Shown here piece after piece: positions 17,986-27,943 of a DNA stretch of 64,000 nt. The stretch lies in the NCBI RefSeq assembly GCF_947169445.1, contig NZ_CAMVPU010000005.1, positions 62,001-126,000 on the forward strand. Reading direction: 5' to 3'. The DNA is from an uncultured Butyrivibrio sp. (GTDB taxonomy: Bacteria; Bacillota; Clostridia; Lachnospirales; Lachnospiraceae). A model generated the notes under the pieces. The model made no database searches and was not told the origin of the DNA. It saw only the letters and a list, made by a program, of their open reading frames with translations. The translations under genes and the position numbers were made by a program. The first letter of the stretch is position 1; every line of letters begins with the position of its first letter.

Positions 17986-19050
17986 CTATTCCACTTCTTC
18001 TCTTAGTTTATCTATTATGTCATCAATATTATCTTTGGAAACAATTTGTCCGAATGAGACCTTGGAATTTATATTAGCAGCTTCTACGACAGCTTTTTTT
18101 CTCTCCTCATCAGTTCCAAACACAACTTTTTCCATCTGAAGTCCCACGTAGGGCCTAAAATGTGATCCATCAAAGTAGTAGTTTCCCGAAATAGTATATG
18201 TGTTTAGTCCAGAGAACAGATAAAAATCAGTAACCTGCGCTGCATCCTCAAGGAATTCCAAATATCCATTATCAATAGCTTCTCTATAGGTTGCCTCGTA
18301 AATTGGCGTTGTGACAACATAAAGCCTGATACCCTCTTCGTCGCAAAGGGTAACTATCTTTTCCAGATAAGAAACGGCGTTTGACATTTCATTATACTCA
18401 AGGCTTCTTTCCGACTCATAAACTGTCGGAATTCCTTCCTCAACACCAAAATCAGTGTTTTTTTCATCAACTCCGTATTCATAGAACAGTTTTTTACCCA
18501 AAAGACATTCCTCTTTGCCCCTATAGTTGTCATAGATTAGCGGCAAAATCTTAAGAAGTGGCTTTTGCTTAAGGTAAGCATAGTAGAACTTAAATGGCGA
18601 TTTTTCAAATGCCTGATAAGTGATAAAAATCAGCTCATCGTACTCGTAGCTGGCATTCTTCCACATGGAAATCTCATCTATCATGATGATGACTTCATCA
18701 ACGTCCACGCCGCCATCAATAAGAGTTTTAAGGGTTAAATAATTCTCCTCTATCCCGCCCATGGCATAGGTCATGTTATACCAGCTAAGTTCTTTTCCAT
18801 CCTCTGAAACAGAAGGGAGCCCATCTACAGGAAGATTAGCTACTCTTGATGATCCAAACAAAAGAGCATTAAACTTATCCTTGTTATCAAGTATATACCT
18901 GGTTTTAATGAAGTTCTGATTGGGAGTCATATAAGTCATCCGGATATTGTCAGTATGAAAGACATTGTACGGATCAATAAAGACACTTACTCCGAGATAG
19001 ATCAGAACAGGTATTATAAAAAGCATTAGCTTACATATCAGTTTCTTCAT
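17986..19050 (-). CDS. Exported SGNH-like protein paired with MBOAT
   Basis: Membrane-anchored extracytoplasmic protein (354 aa) with an N-terminal hydrophobic helix (about residues 4-26). It shows a Ser motif (LFGSSRVANLP, near 66) and a late Asp/His motif (DGSHFRPY, near 290), as in AlgJ/AlgX/DltD-type SGNH acyl-transfer partners. It lies 12 bases downstream of the MBOAT gene, so the pair probably moves acyl groups across the membrane and onto an extracellular polymer (inference). AAGGTG lies 8 bases before the ATG. The target polymer is not identifiable from sequence. Confidence 0.72.
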   Translation of the reverse strand: MKKLICKLMLFIIPVLIYLGVSVFIDPYNVFHTDNIRMTYMTPNQNFIKTRYILDNKDKFNALLFGSSRVANLPVDGLPSVSEDGKELSWYNMTYAMGGIEENYLTLKTLIDGGVDVDEVIIMIDEISMWKNASYEYDELIFITYQAFEKSPFKFYYAYLKQKPLLKILPLIYDNYRGKEECLLGKKLFYEYGVDEKNTDFGVEEGIPTVYESERSLEYNEMSNAVSYLEKIVTLCDEEGIRLYVVTTPIYEATYREAIDNGYLEFLEDAAQVTDFYLFSGLNTYTISGNYYFDGSHFRPYVGLQMEKVVFGTDEERKKAVVEAANINSKVSFGQIVSKDNIDDIIDKLREEVE

Positions 19051-19062
19051 AATACATGCACC

Positions 19063-20511
19063 TTAAAATCTGTTATAAATAAATTCAGCGCTGTTGGCAG
19101 CTCCAAAAAACAAAATCGAAAGAACCAGGCAAAAATACAACGCCCATCTCCCAACAGTTTTCTGCTGCCTGACAAAATCCAAACCACTTATACTCTTCTT
19201 TTCCAAAACAATGCTGATAACTGAATAGATAATTAGGCCAATCAAACAAACAGACATGTGCACCTCTTTAGAAATCATAAAAAGCTCAGATAGTGCTATA
19301 CCAAAGCTTTTTCCCTCCGCCATAAATTCAGGAAGAGTATGCATCAGCTCATGGGGAATATGTCCAAAACTTACCACTGTATCCAGAACCACCCTCATAT
19401 TTTCTGATGAAAAAATGATCCAGCCAAAAGAAACTAAAATGAATGTAGTAAGGATCTGCCATGCCTTTTTATTCTTTTTCCCAAAACCTATTGCTCTTTC
19501 TATGCAAAGGCAAATACCATGAAAAAGCCCCCAAATAAGCCACGTAATCCCAGTCCCATGCCACAATCCACTTACAGCAAATGTGATCAGGATATTGCGA
19601 TATATCTTTATTTTCGAAGTTCTGCTGCCTCCAAGCGGAATATAAATATAATCCCGAAGCCAGCTGCTTAGTGAGATATGCCATCTGTTCCAAAACTCAC
19701 CAACCGAATGTGACAAATACGGGTGATGAAAGTTCTCGCCAAGATCATATCCAAGAGCAGTTGCCGCTCCGATCACAATATCTGAGTATCCTGAAAAATC
19801 CAGATATAGCTGGAAAGAATAAAACACAGCCGAAAGGAATAATGCTAAGCCGTACTTATCTCCCTCAAATTCTCGTACGCTTCGGATATAAATAGCAAGA
19901 TTATCTGCAATGACCAGCTTTTTCATAAAGCCAAAGCCCATGAGCCTTAGGCCATCTGCAGCCTTATTATAGTCAAATTGCTTTTCCGCTCTGATCTGCG
20001 GAAGGAGTTTTTCTGCTCTTTGGATTGGTCCACTGGAAATACATGGGAAAAAGCATACAAAAAGAAGTACATTCAGAACATTGTATTCAACAGGAATTCT
20101 GCCATGATATACAGCCTCTGTGTAAGTCATAGCCTGAAGAGTAAAAAAAGACAATCCAAGTGGCAAGATAAGGTCAAAGGCGCCACCATACCTTGCATAT
20201 ACTTTCAATACAAAAGAGGCAAATAGCGGAAGAAGCTGCAAGACTATAAAGATTATCATCCAAATCTTTTTATGACTACGAAGCTTATTATACAAAATCC
20301 CGGAAAAATATGTAATAATACCGAGAATTAGTAAAATCGGAAGAAATTTCAAATTAGCATAGCTGTAAAAAGCCATGCTGGCCAGAAAAAGTAGAATATT
20401 GGAAAAAAGTGTGCCCTTACGAACACTTTTTACAAAGAACTTCAAAACAAAATAATAACTAAAAAATACGCACAAGAAAAATGCAGCAAATAACTTGGTA
20501 TAAACCGGCAT
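19063..20511 (-). CDS. MBOAT family membrane O-acyltransferase (AlgI/DltB-like)
   Basis: Polytopic membrane protein (482 aa) with about ten or more helices and the MBOAT core: QLYLDFSGYSDIVIG, FWNRWHISLSSWLRDYIYIP and the catalytic His in SGLWHGTGITWLIWGLFHG. Such proteins pass acetyl or similar groups from cytosolic donors to the outside face. The SGNH gene immediately downstream is the likely partner. No dltA/dltC genes are adjacent, so polysaccharide O-acetylation is favoured over D-alanylation. Confidence 0.93.
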   Translation of the reverse strand: MPVYTKLFAAFFLCVFFSYYFVLKFFVKSVRKGTLFSNILLFLASMAFYSYANLKFLPILLILGIITYFSGILYNKLRSHKKIWMIIFIVLQLLPLFASFVLKVYARYGGAFDLILPLGLSFFTLQAMTYTEAVYHGRIPVEYNVLNVLLFVCFFPCISSGPIQRAEKLLPQIRAEKQFDYNKAADGLRLMGFGFMKKLVIADNLAIYIRSVREFEGDKYGLALFLSAVFYSFQLYLDFSGYSDIVIGAATALGYDLGENFHHPYLSHSVGEFWNRWHISLSSWLRDYIYIPLGGSRTSKIKIYRNILITFAVSGLWHGTGITWLIWGLFHGICLCIERAIGFGKKNKKAWQILTTFILVSFGWIIFSSENMRVVLDTVVSFGHIPHELMHTLPEFMAEGKSFGIALSELFMISKEVHMSVCLIGLIIYSVISIVLEKKSISGLDFVRQQKTVGRWALYFCLVLSILFFGAANSAEFIYNRF

Positions 20512-20542
20512 CTGACACCCCGTCCCAAATACATTTTCTATT

Positions 20543-21061
20543 TTACATCATCAGCTTTTTAACCAGATACTGATAAATGTCCTGATTATTTTCCTGCCAC
20601 TTATCGCATATGCCCTGAGCTATCTCCTCAGTTGGAACGGTGAGCTTTATTTCCACAAGGCTCTGACCGTTCTCCTTGGCAATAAGGTGCGCAGTATACT
20701 CATTCTCTGAGGTCTTCTGATAATCACCCTGGATAGAGGATTCATCCCTAAGCTTCATACTGTTAGCTTTGAGATACTCATCAATCTGCTGTCTTATAGA
20801 TGGATTGATCCTGTTGCCAAAAAACTTCAAAGTCTCCTCTCCATCAGGTGTAAGTTCAAGATAAGTTCTGTTGGCCATAGTCTTTTCATTGATAAGTGAA
20901 GATGATGCCAACTCACTGAAAACTTCCTGAAGAGTCAGGAATGTAGTATATTCTTTTTCCAAAAGAAAATCATAAATCTGTGACTTGCTAAGATTTACTT
21001 CGCAGCGCTTTAGCATGTACAGAACTATCATCTTATAAAGGGTAAGATACTGGGAACTCAC
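20543..21061 (-). CDS. DUF4364 family winged-helix-like protein
   Basis: Small cytosolic protein (172 aa) of the Firmicute DUF4364 family. It has an N-terminal helix-turn-helix-like part (LYKMIVLYMLKRCEVNLSKS, then FLTLQEVFSELASSSLI) and a C-terminal alpha/beta part. A regulatory role is likely from the fold, but no target is known. The start is GTG at 21061, chosen because GGAGGTTTAG lies directly upstream. It sits between malic enzyme and the MBOAT gene with no clear functional link. Confidence 0.82.
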   Translation of the reverse strand: MSSQYLTLYKMIVLYMLKRCEVNLSKSQIYDFLLEKEYTTFLTLQEVFSELASSSLINEKTMANRTYLELTPDGEETLKFFGNRINPSIRQQIDEYLKANSMKLRDESSIQGDYQKTSENEYTAHLIAKENGQSLVEIKLTVPTEEIAQGICDKWQENNQDIYQYLVKKLMM

Positions 21062-21103
21062 CTAAACCTCCATTTACTTACAACGCGTCAAAACGCGCAA
21101 TTA

Positions 21104-22264
21104 TCACTTTTGATTAGAATAACACTCCTTAACTGCAGCTGAAACCACATCTGCCACCCTTGGATCAAAGGCTGCAGGAAGGATATTTACATCGCTCAGT
21201 TCATCATCAGGAACAAGTGAAGCAAGCGCATTAGCTGCAGCAAGCTTCATTTCCTCTGTGATCTTGGTCGCACCGCATTCCAATGCTCCTCTGAAAATTC
21301 CGGGGAAAACAAGAACATTGTTGACCTGATTCGGGAAGTCGCTTCTGCCGGTTCCGATCACCCTTACGCCAGCCTCTTTTGCCAGGTCAGGCATGATCTC
21401 CGGTACAGGATTGGCCATAGCAAACATTATGGCATTCTCATTCATCTGTGATGCCATCTCTTTGGTCACAATTCCAGGTGCAGAAACGCCAACGAAAATA
21501 TCAGCGCCCTTAATAGCATCAGATAAAGAACCTGTAAGCTGCTGTGGATTTGTAACATCCATCATCTTCTCCTGCATCCAGTTAAGATCATTGGAAGCTT
21601 TGCTTAGTATTCCGGACTTATCGCACATTGTTACATTGGTAAAGCCGTATCTTAAAAGGAGCTTGGTAATTGCTATTCCGGCACTTCCGGCGCCGTTTAC
21701 AACAACCTTGCAGTCCTCTTTCTTTTTACCTACTACCTTAAGTCCATTGATGATACCTGCAAGAACCACAATTGCAGTACCATGCTGATCATCATGGAAA
21801 ACAGGGATATCAAGAATTTCTTTTAACCTCTCTTCTATTTCAAAACATCTTGGAGCGGAAATATCCTCAAGATTGATGCCGCCAAAGCCAGGTGCCAGGT
21901 AAGTTACAGCCTTAATGATTTCCTCAGTATCCTGAGTATCAAGACATATCGGCACAGCATTTACACCACCAAACTCTTTGAAAAGAACTGCTTTTCCTTC
22001 CATAACAGGCATTGCTGCATATGGTCCGATATTACCAAGACCCAAAACCGCACTTCCATCGGATACAACTGCTATCGTATTAGACTTAATTGTGTATTTA
22101 TAGGCAAGGCTCTTATCCTCTGCTATAAGCTTGCAAGGCTCTGCAACTCCCGGTGTATAGGCTATTGCCAGATCCTCTTTGCTTTTAACCTCAGCTTTGG
22201 ACTTGATTTCAAGTTTCCCCTGCCACTCTTCATGCATTTTAAGGGCTTTCTCGGCATTTGTCAT
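21104..22264 (-). CDS. NAD(P)-dependent malic enzyme
   Basis: Cytosolic oxidative decarboxylase converting malate to pyruvate and CO2. The short bacterial form (386 aa) is seen, with YTPGVAEPC near residue 37, the catalytic Lys region, DDQHGTA near 157 and the Rossmann loop VVNGAGSAGIAI near 187. There is no C-terminal phosphotransacetylase-like domain. GAGGAG lies upstream of the ATG. It may balance C4 acids and NAD(P)H during sugar fermentation. NAD versus NADP preference cannot be read with confidence. Confidence 0.94.
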   Translation of the reverse strand: MTNAEKALKMHEEWQGKLEIKSKAEVKSKEDLAIAYTPGVAEPCKLIAEDKSLAYKYTIKSNTIAVVSDGSAVLGLGNIGPYAAMPVMEGKAVLFKEFGGVNAVPICLDTQDTEEIIKAVTYLAPGFGGINLEDISAPRCFEIEERLKEILDIPVFHDDQHGTAIVVLAGIINGLKVVGKKKEDCKVVVNGAGSAGIAITKLLLRYGFTNVTMCDKSGILSKASNDLNWMQEKMMDVTNPQQLTGSLSDAIKGADIFVGVSAPGIVTKEMASQMNENAIMFAMANPVPEIMPDLAKEAGVRVIGTGRSDFPNQVNNVLVFPGIFRGALECGATKITEEMKLAAANALASLVPDDELSDVNILPAAFDPRVADVVSAAVKECYSNQK

Positions 22265-22294
22265 GATCTTTTCTCTCCTCTTTTGTTCTAAACT

Positions 22295-24103
22295 TTAGAA
22301 ATGCTTCCCAACAACATCATACGCAAAAGATATTACATCATCTCGCTTGTCTGTATCAATATTTTTAAAGACATTATATATATATTTTCTTTTGCCACCG
22401 GAAGTTTCCAGTCCCAGCGCAAGGCCAAAGGCTGAAATTTCCTCCTGAGCATCCGTCTGTCTTGAGAGCATAAGAGCATCGATATAACCATTTTTTTCCA
22501 TCTTGACGTAGGCATAAGCAAAGGCTGCCGCCTGCATCTTTTCCCCGGAAGTAGATGAATATCCAATTTCACTGAGGATAACGGATCTCACATTTCCCGA
22601 AGTATCAAGGTACTGCTCTTTTTGCAGATAGTTAGTCAGAACCTCAATATTATCCATGGAAATAACCGGTGTTTCTTCTGTGTGGTCAGTGTACTGACTA
22701 GACTTCCAAAAAGCAGTATTGTTATTGGGATATGAATACGGGTGGGCCGCAAGTCCCCAGTCAATATTGCCTTCAGCAGCTATATCTTCGTTGAAAATAT
22801 CAAGAAAATCCTTGGCGTCATAATCGCCTGTATTCTTGGTATTAAGAGTCCAGCGCTGATCAAGTGAGAAATAAACCTTGGCTGATTTATTCTGGCTCTT
22901 TATGCCGTTGTAAAAAACTCTGAATGCCTTTTCAAAAGCCTCTGTATAAGCGCTGACTTCGATATAAGGCATGTAGTTATACTCTTTTCGTGCATTAACC
23001 TCATTGGCAAAAATCCACATGCTGACGTTGCCATTACCTGAACCCGAATAGCGCCCAGCCAGGAAACTGGCAAGTGCTGCAACAGCGTTAACGCCATCAT
23101 CTGTCACGCCATTAAACATATAATATGGCGCAGTAGAGCCACTTCTGGCATCCGGATGAGTATAGTAGGGATAAGTTGAAGTATTGGCATCATTGAGAAC
23201 AATGGCCGCTATATCAATTCCCATATCGTTAAGCTTTTTGAAAAGATAATCATAAGTAGCTATGGCTGTATCTTTAAAATGATAAGTCACTCCGCCATAA
23301 GTATATGGCAATCCGCCGGATGTAGTAAGTATATGCGACAGCGGAATATTATAAGCACAATAATTCAAATTGAGATCTGCAAGTTCATCAAGCCTGATTG
23401 GATCCGGAAGAATTCCCTTTATGGAATCATGCTCCATTCCGGCATAATCATAAGCCGCGCAGCCTTCAGGATTTGTAATATATTTGGGGTCACTTATAGA
23501 CACATATCCCCCATCTAGCTTAACTGCAACCTGAAACTTGGAAAAGAGCTTTGATGAAGCCTCCCCCTTGTTCAGATTAAATGAAAATGATGCTGCCTCT
23601 GACTTGTATGTTCTGGTAAGAGGCTCTGCATCTTCTGCAATGCCTTCCTCGTAAGTAGCTTCCTCAAAAAGATAATAATATTTGTCATCACTTCTGGGAA
23701 TTCCCTCTGAGGTAATATCCACCTTAACCTTGGTAGTATTCTCAATAAGACAACTCTCAATAGTTGCAAAGTTAGCCCTGTTTTCATCTGTCATCTCAAC
23801 TGTAAGAGGCCGGAGTCTAAGTGAACTGCTGACAGTATATCCACCGGTAACTATTGCATCAATTATCTCTGAATTCAGATATTCTATTTCATAATCTTCT
23901 TTTTCCAGCTCCACAAATGAAGCTTCATATACTGAGGCATCCTCAGCTGCAGGCTCTTTAGGCGTCGCCCCAAATATAACGTAAAAAGCTATACCTAACA
24001 CAAATGCTGAAGATAAGGCTGCCACCAAAGCGCTCAAAACGACTAGACGTTTATTCTTTTTTGCCTTAACCCCGGAATGCATCTTCCGCTTTTTTCTGCT
24101 CAT
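22295..24103 (-). CDS. DUF5722 glycosidase-like membrane-anchored protein
   Basis: 602-aa protein with a basic N-terminus, one membrane helix (about residues 20-43), an acidic linker, a beta-rich middle region and a C-terminal TIM-barrel-like domain. Two acidic motifs fit a clan GH-A layout: WIFANEVNARKEYNY near residue 365 (acid/base Glu) and VILSEIGYSS near 535 (nucleophile Glu). I match it to the DUF5722 family, whose substrate is undefined. Being surface exposed, it may trim the cell's own or plant polysaccharides (inference). GAGGG precedes the ATG. Confidence 0.75.
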   Translation of the reverse strand: MSRKKRKMHSGVKAKKNKRLVVLSALVAALSSAFVLGIAFYVIFGATPKEPAAEDASVYEASFVELEKEDYEIEYLNSEIIDAIVTGGYTVSSSLRLRPLTVEMTDENRANFATIESCLIENTTKVKVDITSEGIPRSDDKYYYLFEEATYEEGIAEDAEPLTRTYKSEAASFSFNLNKGEASSKLFSKFQVAVKLDGGYVSISDPKYITNPEGCAAYDYAGMEHDSIKGILPDPIRLDELADLNLNYCAYNIPLSHILTTSGGLPYTYGGVTYHFKDTAIATYDYLFKKLNDMGIDIAAIVLNDANTSTYPYYTHPDARSGSTAPYYMFNGVTDDGVNAVAALASFLAGRYSGSGNGNVSMWIFANEVNARKEYNYMPYIEVSAYTEAFEKAFRVFYNGIKSQNKSAKVYFSLDQRWTLNTKNTGDYDAKDFLDIFNEDIAAEGNIDWGLAAHPYSYPNNNTAFWKSSQYTDHTEETPVISMDNIEVLTNYLQKEQYLDTSGNVRSVILSEIGYSSTSGEKMQAAAFAYAYVKMEKNGYIDALMLSRQTDAQEEISAFGLALGLETSGGKRKYIYNVFKNIDTDKRDDVISFAYDVVGKHF

Positions 24104-24137
24104 CTAACCCTCATAGAATATATAGTTTTTTGTATTT

Positions 24138-25457
24138 TTACTTCCCTTTAAGCTTTTTCATATGCTCTTTTATCTTAACTTCATATCCGTTCCCCGACGG
24201 ATTGTAGAATTCCTTGCCATTCAGCTCATAAGGCAGGTACTGCTGCTCAACATAGTTATTCGGATAGTCATGGGCATATTTGTAACCGATGCCATGGCCA
24301 AGCTTTCCGGCAGACTTATAATGCGCATCCTGTAGATGCGGCGGAATCGGAAGGTTCCCCGTCTCCCGAACCGTTTCAAGGGCATCATCTATTGCGCATA
24401 TTGCAGCGTTACTCTTAGGCGCAGTCGCTATATAGCTGGCAGCCTGGGCAAGTGTAATCCGAGCCTCCGGCATACCAAGCCTTTCAACTGCAAGAGAAGC
24501 TGCAACCGCTACCTGCAATGCATTAGGATCAGCATTTCCCACATCCTCACTGGCGCATACCATCATACGCCTTACTATAAACTTGGGATCTTCTCCCGCA
24601 TTTAACATTCTGGCCAGATAATAAACCGCCGCGTCAGGATCTGAACCTCTCATGCTCTTGATAAATGCTGAGATTGTATCATAGTGGTTATCTCCATCCT
24701 TGTCATATCTGGCAACCTTTTTCTGGATACATTCCTCAGCTACTTCTTTTGTAATATGAATGAGACCATCTTCGCTTCTGGAAGTAGTAAGAATTCCCAG
24801 TTCTATGGCATTTAAAGCGTGCCTTGCATCCCCATCTGCAAGGTCAGCCAGAAAATCTGCCGCATCTCCCTCAAGGACAGCGCCATAAGCTCCCATGCCT
24901 CTTTCCTTATCAGTAACGGCACGATTTAGTAATACCTTAATATCATCAGAAGTTAAGGGCCTTAGCTCAAAAATTATTGACCTTGAAATCAAAGCGCCGT
25001 TAACCTCAAAATATGGATTTTCTGTAGTGGCGCCGATCAGGATGACCGTCCCATCCTCAACAAAGGGTAAAAGATAATCCTGCTGCCCCTTATTGAATCT
25101 ATGTATCTCATCTATAAAAAGAATAGTCTTCTTGCCATACATTCCTAGGTTGTCCTTGGCTTTACTGACAACCTCTTCCATATCTTTTTTGCCTGCAACA
25201 GTTGCATTTATCTGCATGAATTCTGCTTTGGTAGTTCCGGCGATCACCTTAGCCAGTGTAGTCTTACCTGTTCCCGGTGGTCCGTAAAGAATGATGGAAC
25301 TAAGCTTATCCGCAGAAATTGCACGATAAAGAAGCTTGTCTTTTGCAATGATGTGCTGCTGACCCACTACCTCATCAAGGGTCCTTGGGCGCATTCTTGC
25401 GGCAAGCGGAGACTCTTTTTCCTTATTGTTTTCACGCATATATTCAAATAAATCCAT
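24138..25457 (-). CDS. rarA: Replication-associated recombination ATPase RarA (MgsA)
   Basis: AAA+ ATPase (439 aa) acting at stalled replication forks. It has LAARMRPRTLDEVVGQQHI at the N-terminus, Walker A GPPGTGKTT (near 60), Walker B LFIDEIHRFNKGQQD, and sensor 1 IGATTENP. The C-terminal tetramerisation part includes SAFIKSMRGSDPDAAVYYLA. The length is normal. The ribosome site is poor but the start MDLFEYM is well conserved in the family. Confidence 0.96.
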   Translation of the reverse strand: MDLFEYMRENNKEKESPLAARMRPRTLDEVVGQQHIIAKDKLLYRAISADKLSSIILYGPPGTGKTTLAKVIAGTTKAEFMQINATVAGKKDMEEVVSKAKDNLGMYGKKTILFIDEIHRFNKGQQDYLLPFVEDGTVILIGATTENPYFEVNGALISRSIIFELRPLTSDDIKVLLNRAVTDKERGMGAYGAVLEGDAADFLADLADGDARHALNAIELGILTTSRSEDGLIHITKEVAEECIQKKVARYDKDGDNHYDTISAFIKSMRGSDPDAAVYYLARMLNAGEDPKFIVRRMMVCASEDVGNADPNALQVAVAASLAVERLGMPEARITLAQAASYIATAPKSNAAICAIDDALETVRETGNLPIPPHLQDAHYKSAGKLGHGIGYKYAHDYPNNYVEQQYLPYELNGKEFYNPSGNGYEVKIKEHMKKLKGK

Positions 25458-25550
25458 AGTATTTTGATTGTACTATTTTTTGAGCCAATGTACAAATACT
25501 TATATAAAAAACGCGAAGACTAAATATGTCGATGCTCAAATTTCCCTCTC

Positions 25551-26981
25551 TTACCCCTTGACTATGTTTCTGACCCAGACACCGCTGCGAACGAGTACGA
25601 ACCCAATGATGCACTTGATTATTTCAAGGAGCGAAACGATTGTAAAAACAGTCAATGCCGGTAGCGCTGTGTAACGGCTCAGGATATAGGCACAAGGCAC
25701 AGGAACAAGCCAGGAAAAACAGCTGTCAAATAAGAAGGTAACTGCTGTTTTTCCACCGCATCGAAGGGTAAAATATGACACGTTGGCATAAGCATTAATT
25801 GGCATTACAAGAGCTACAATCCAAATAAAGCGGGTCGCAAGCTGCCTGATCTCCGGCTCAGTGTTATACACCTGAGGAATAAAGGGCGCAGCAATTGCAA
25901 GAAGTGATCCCATGATCAATGTACTGGTAACACTAAGGGCCGCCATTCTAAAGGCTGTGCGCCTTGCAGAAACCAGTCTGTCAGCGCCAAGCTCCTGCCC
26001 TGCGATAATTCCGGTGGAGTTTCCCAGAGACAAAAAGACCTCGTTAAAAATCTGTGAAATTGTGCCACTGATATTCATGGCCGCAATTACTGCAATCCCT
26101 CTTATGGAATAGGCCTGAAGCAACATAGCCTGAGCAAGGCTCCACAAAAACTCATTCATAAGAAGTGGCAAAGACCTGGTCAGAATGGGCAAGATCAGGT
26201 TACGCGGGATAACAAAATGAGTATACAGCCCTCTGAAAAATTCATACTTTGTTCCCGGCTTATGGGCACCGAATACTACGATAAAAAGCTCTGTAAATCT
26301 GGAAATAACAGTAGCTATTCCGGCGCCTAAAACGCCCAGCTTAGGGAATCCCAAAAGTCCGAAGATGAGAAGTGCATTAAAGACAAAGTTGACTCCCATG
26401 GCGATCATACTGGCCTTCATAGGAAGGGTAGTCTTTCCCGATTCTCTCATGGCACTGGCGTAAACCTGTGTCAGACTAAAGGGAATTAGTCCCACAATCA
26501 TGATAAAAAGATATCCCGTTGCCAGTTCAAGGGTTGCAGCTCTGTCAGCAGCCGGTGTGTCTGCAGAAATGTACAGAGAAATAAGATTGCCTCCAAAGGT
26601 GTAAAGAACAAACGCAGCTACCGCCAGAATTGTAATTGCTGTCAGAAGTTTGAATCTGATAGCTGCTCTTACGCCCTCCATATCTCCTTTTCCAAAAAAC
26701 TGTGTACTGAAAATTCCGGCTCCTGCAAGAGAACCCCAGATACACAGGTAAAAGACAAACAGAATCTGATTAACGATAGCAACTGCGGACATGGACAAGG
26801 TTCCCACCTGTCCCACCATGATATTATCAAGAAGTCCGACAATATTGGACAACGTATTCTGTATAATCATAGGCACTACAACCATAGCGACTCTGCTGTA
26901 GAACTTATAATCGCCTACAAGTGCCTCTTTTAAGGTAAATCTATATTTAATTGCTTCTTCTCTGTTTCCTGTTTCAAACAT
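25551..26981 (-). CDS. MATE family efflux transporter
   Basis: Cytoplasmic-membrane antiporter of 476 aa with about twelve helices in two homologous halves (MVVPMIIQNTLSNIVGLLDN and SLPLLMNEFLWSLAQ start each half). It belongs to the Na+/H+-driven multidrug and metabolite exporters; the substrate is unknown. TAGGAG precedes the ATG, and the start lies 8 bases after the stop of the upstream radical SAM gene, suggesting cotranscription. Confidence 0.92.
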   Translation of the reverse strand: MFETGNREEAIKYRFTLKEALVGDYKFYSRVAMVVVPMIIQNTLSNIVGLLDNIMVGQVGTLSMSAVAIVNQILFVFYLCIWGSLAGAGIFSTQFFGKGDMEGVRAAIRFKLLTAITILAVAAFVLYTFGGNLISLYISADTPAADRAATLELATGYLFIMIVGLIPFSLTQVYASAMRESGKTTLPMKASMIAMGVNFVFNALLIFGLLGFPKLGVLGAGIATVISRFTELFIVVFGAHKPGTKYEFFRGLYTHFVIPRNLILPILTRSLPLLMNEFLWSLAQAMLLQAYSIRGIAVIAAMNISGTISQIFNEVFLSLGNSTGIIAGQELGADRLVSARRTAFRMAALSVTSTLIMGSLLAIAAPFIPQVYNTEPEIRQLATRFIWIVALVMPINAYANVSYFTLRCGGKTAVTFLFDSCFSWLVPVPCAYILSRYTALPALTVFTIVSLLEIIKCIIGFVLVRSGVWVRNIVKG

Positions 26982-26989
26982 ATTTACTC

Positions 26990-27931
26990 CTAAGTCAAAA
27001 AATCTTTAGTCTTCTTCGTCAGCATATTCAAAACCCGCTTTTTATCAAGGCTCCAAAGGGGCTGAACTAAAAGCTTTCTGGGGCCATCTCCCTGCATGCG
27101 GTGTATCACGGTTTCATCAGGTAAAAGAGCTATACACTCGGCCACCAGATCTGTATATTCATCCATAGACATTATGTGGAACATAGTTCTATCAATCTTT
27201 TCGCCATTTTCCCCTGCACCGTCATATATGCCTAAATGCGTACTTTCCTGATACTGCTCATACATCCTGGTTCCCCTAAGGAGCTGCAGATTCTGAAGCT
27301 TAATCCCATCAAGTATCGGCTCCAGCCCTGCCAGATACCTTACAGTTTCCAGCATATCCTCTTTAGTCTCTCCGGGAAGTCCTAATATTACATGGACTAT
27401 TACTGTAATTCCGGCCGCTTTAAGGCGTCTGTAGGCATCTTCAAATACCTCCAGTTCATAACCTCTGTTTACAAACCTTGCCGTCTTTTCATGGATTGTC
27501 TGAAGTCCCAGTTCTATCCAGACCGGCTTAATGGAATTCAGCTCTTTTAGCATATCAAGAATCTCATCATCAATGCAATCAGGTCTGGTTCCCAATGACA
27601 AGATAACTATGTCTTCTCTTTTTATAGTCTCCATGTAAAGAGCTCTGAGCCTTTTTGCGTCACCATAAGTATTGGTAAAAGACTGAAAATAGGCAATAAA
27701 CTTCCTGGCATCAGACTTCCCTGCCACAAGCTTTTTGGCTTCTTCAATCTGCTTATTTACATCCACAAAGGGTGCAGCAAACTCACCGGATCCGTCCTCC
27801 GAACAAAAAGTGCAGCCGCCACTTCCCAGAGTACCATCTCTGTTGGGGCAGCTGCAACCAGATGACAAAGCCAGCCTGTATATTTTTTCTCCAAATTCAT
27901 CTTTTAAATAAGTTGATAATTTTCTGTGCAT
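26990..27931 (-). CDS. TIGR01212-family radical SAM protein (YhcC-like)
   Basis: Radical SAM enzyme (313 aa) of the Elp3-like YhcC group. The cluster Cys are spaced as in C-x6-C after SGCSCPNRDG and GGCTFC near residues 25-45. Conserved barrel motifs are IVILSLGTRPDCI and VIVHVILGLPGET. The biological reaction of this family is not established. It lies between a polysaccharide polymerase-like gene and MATE; no functional link is evident. The ribosome site is weak. Confidence 0.88.
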   Translation of the reverse strand: MHRKLSTYLKDEFGEKIYRLALSSGCSCPNRDGTLGSGGCTFCSEDGSGEFAAPFVDVNKQIEEAKKLVAGKSDARKFIAYFQSFTNTYGDAKRLRALYMETIKREDIVILSLGTRPDCIDDEILDMLKELNSIKPVWIELGLQTIHEKTARFVNRGYELEVFEDAYRRLKAAGITVIVHVILGLPGETKEDMLETVRYLAGLEPILDGIKLQNLQLLRGTRMYEQYQESTHLGIYDGAGENGEKIDRTMFHIMSMDEYTDLVAECIALLPDETVIHRMQGDGPRKLLVQPLWSLDKKRVLNMLTKKTKDFLT

Positions 27932-27943
27932 AAAATAATACTA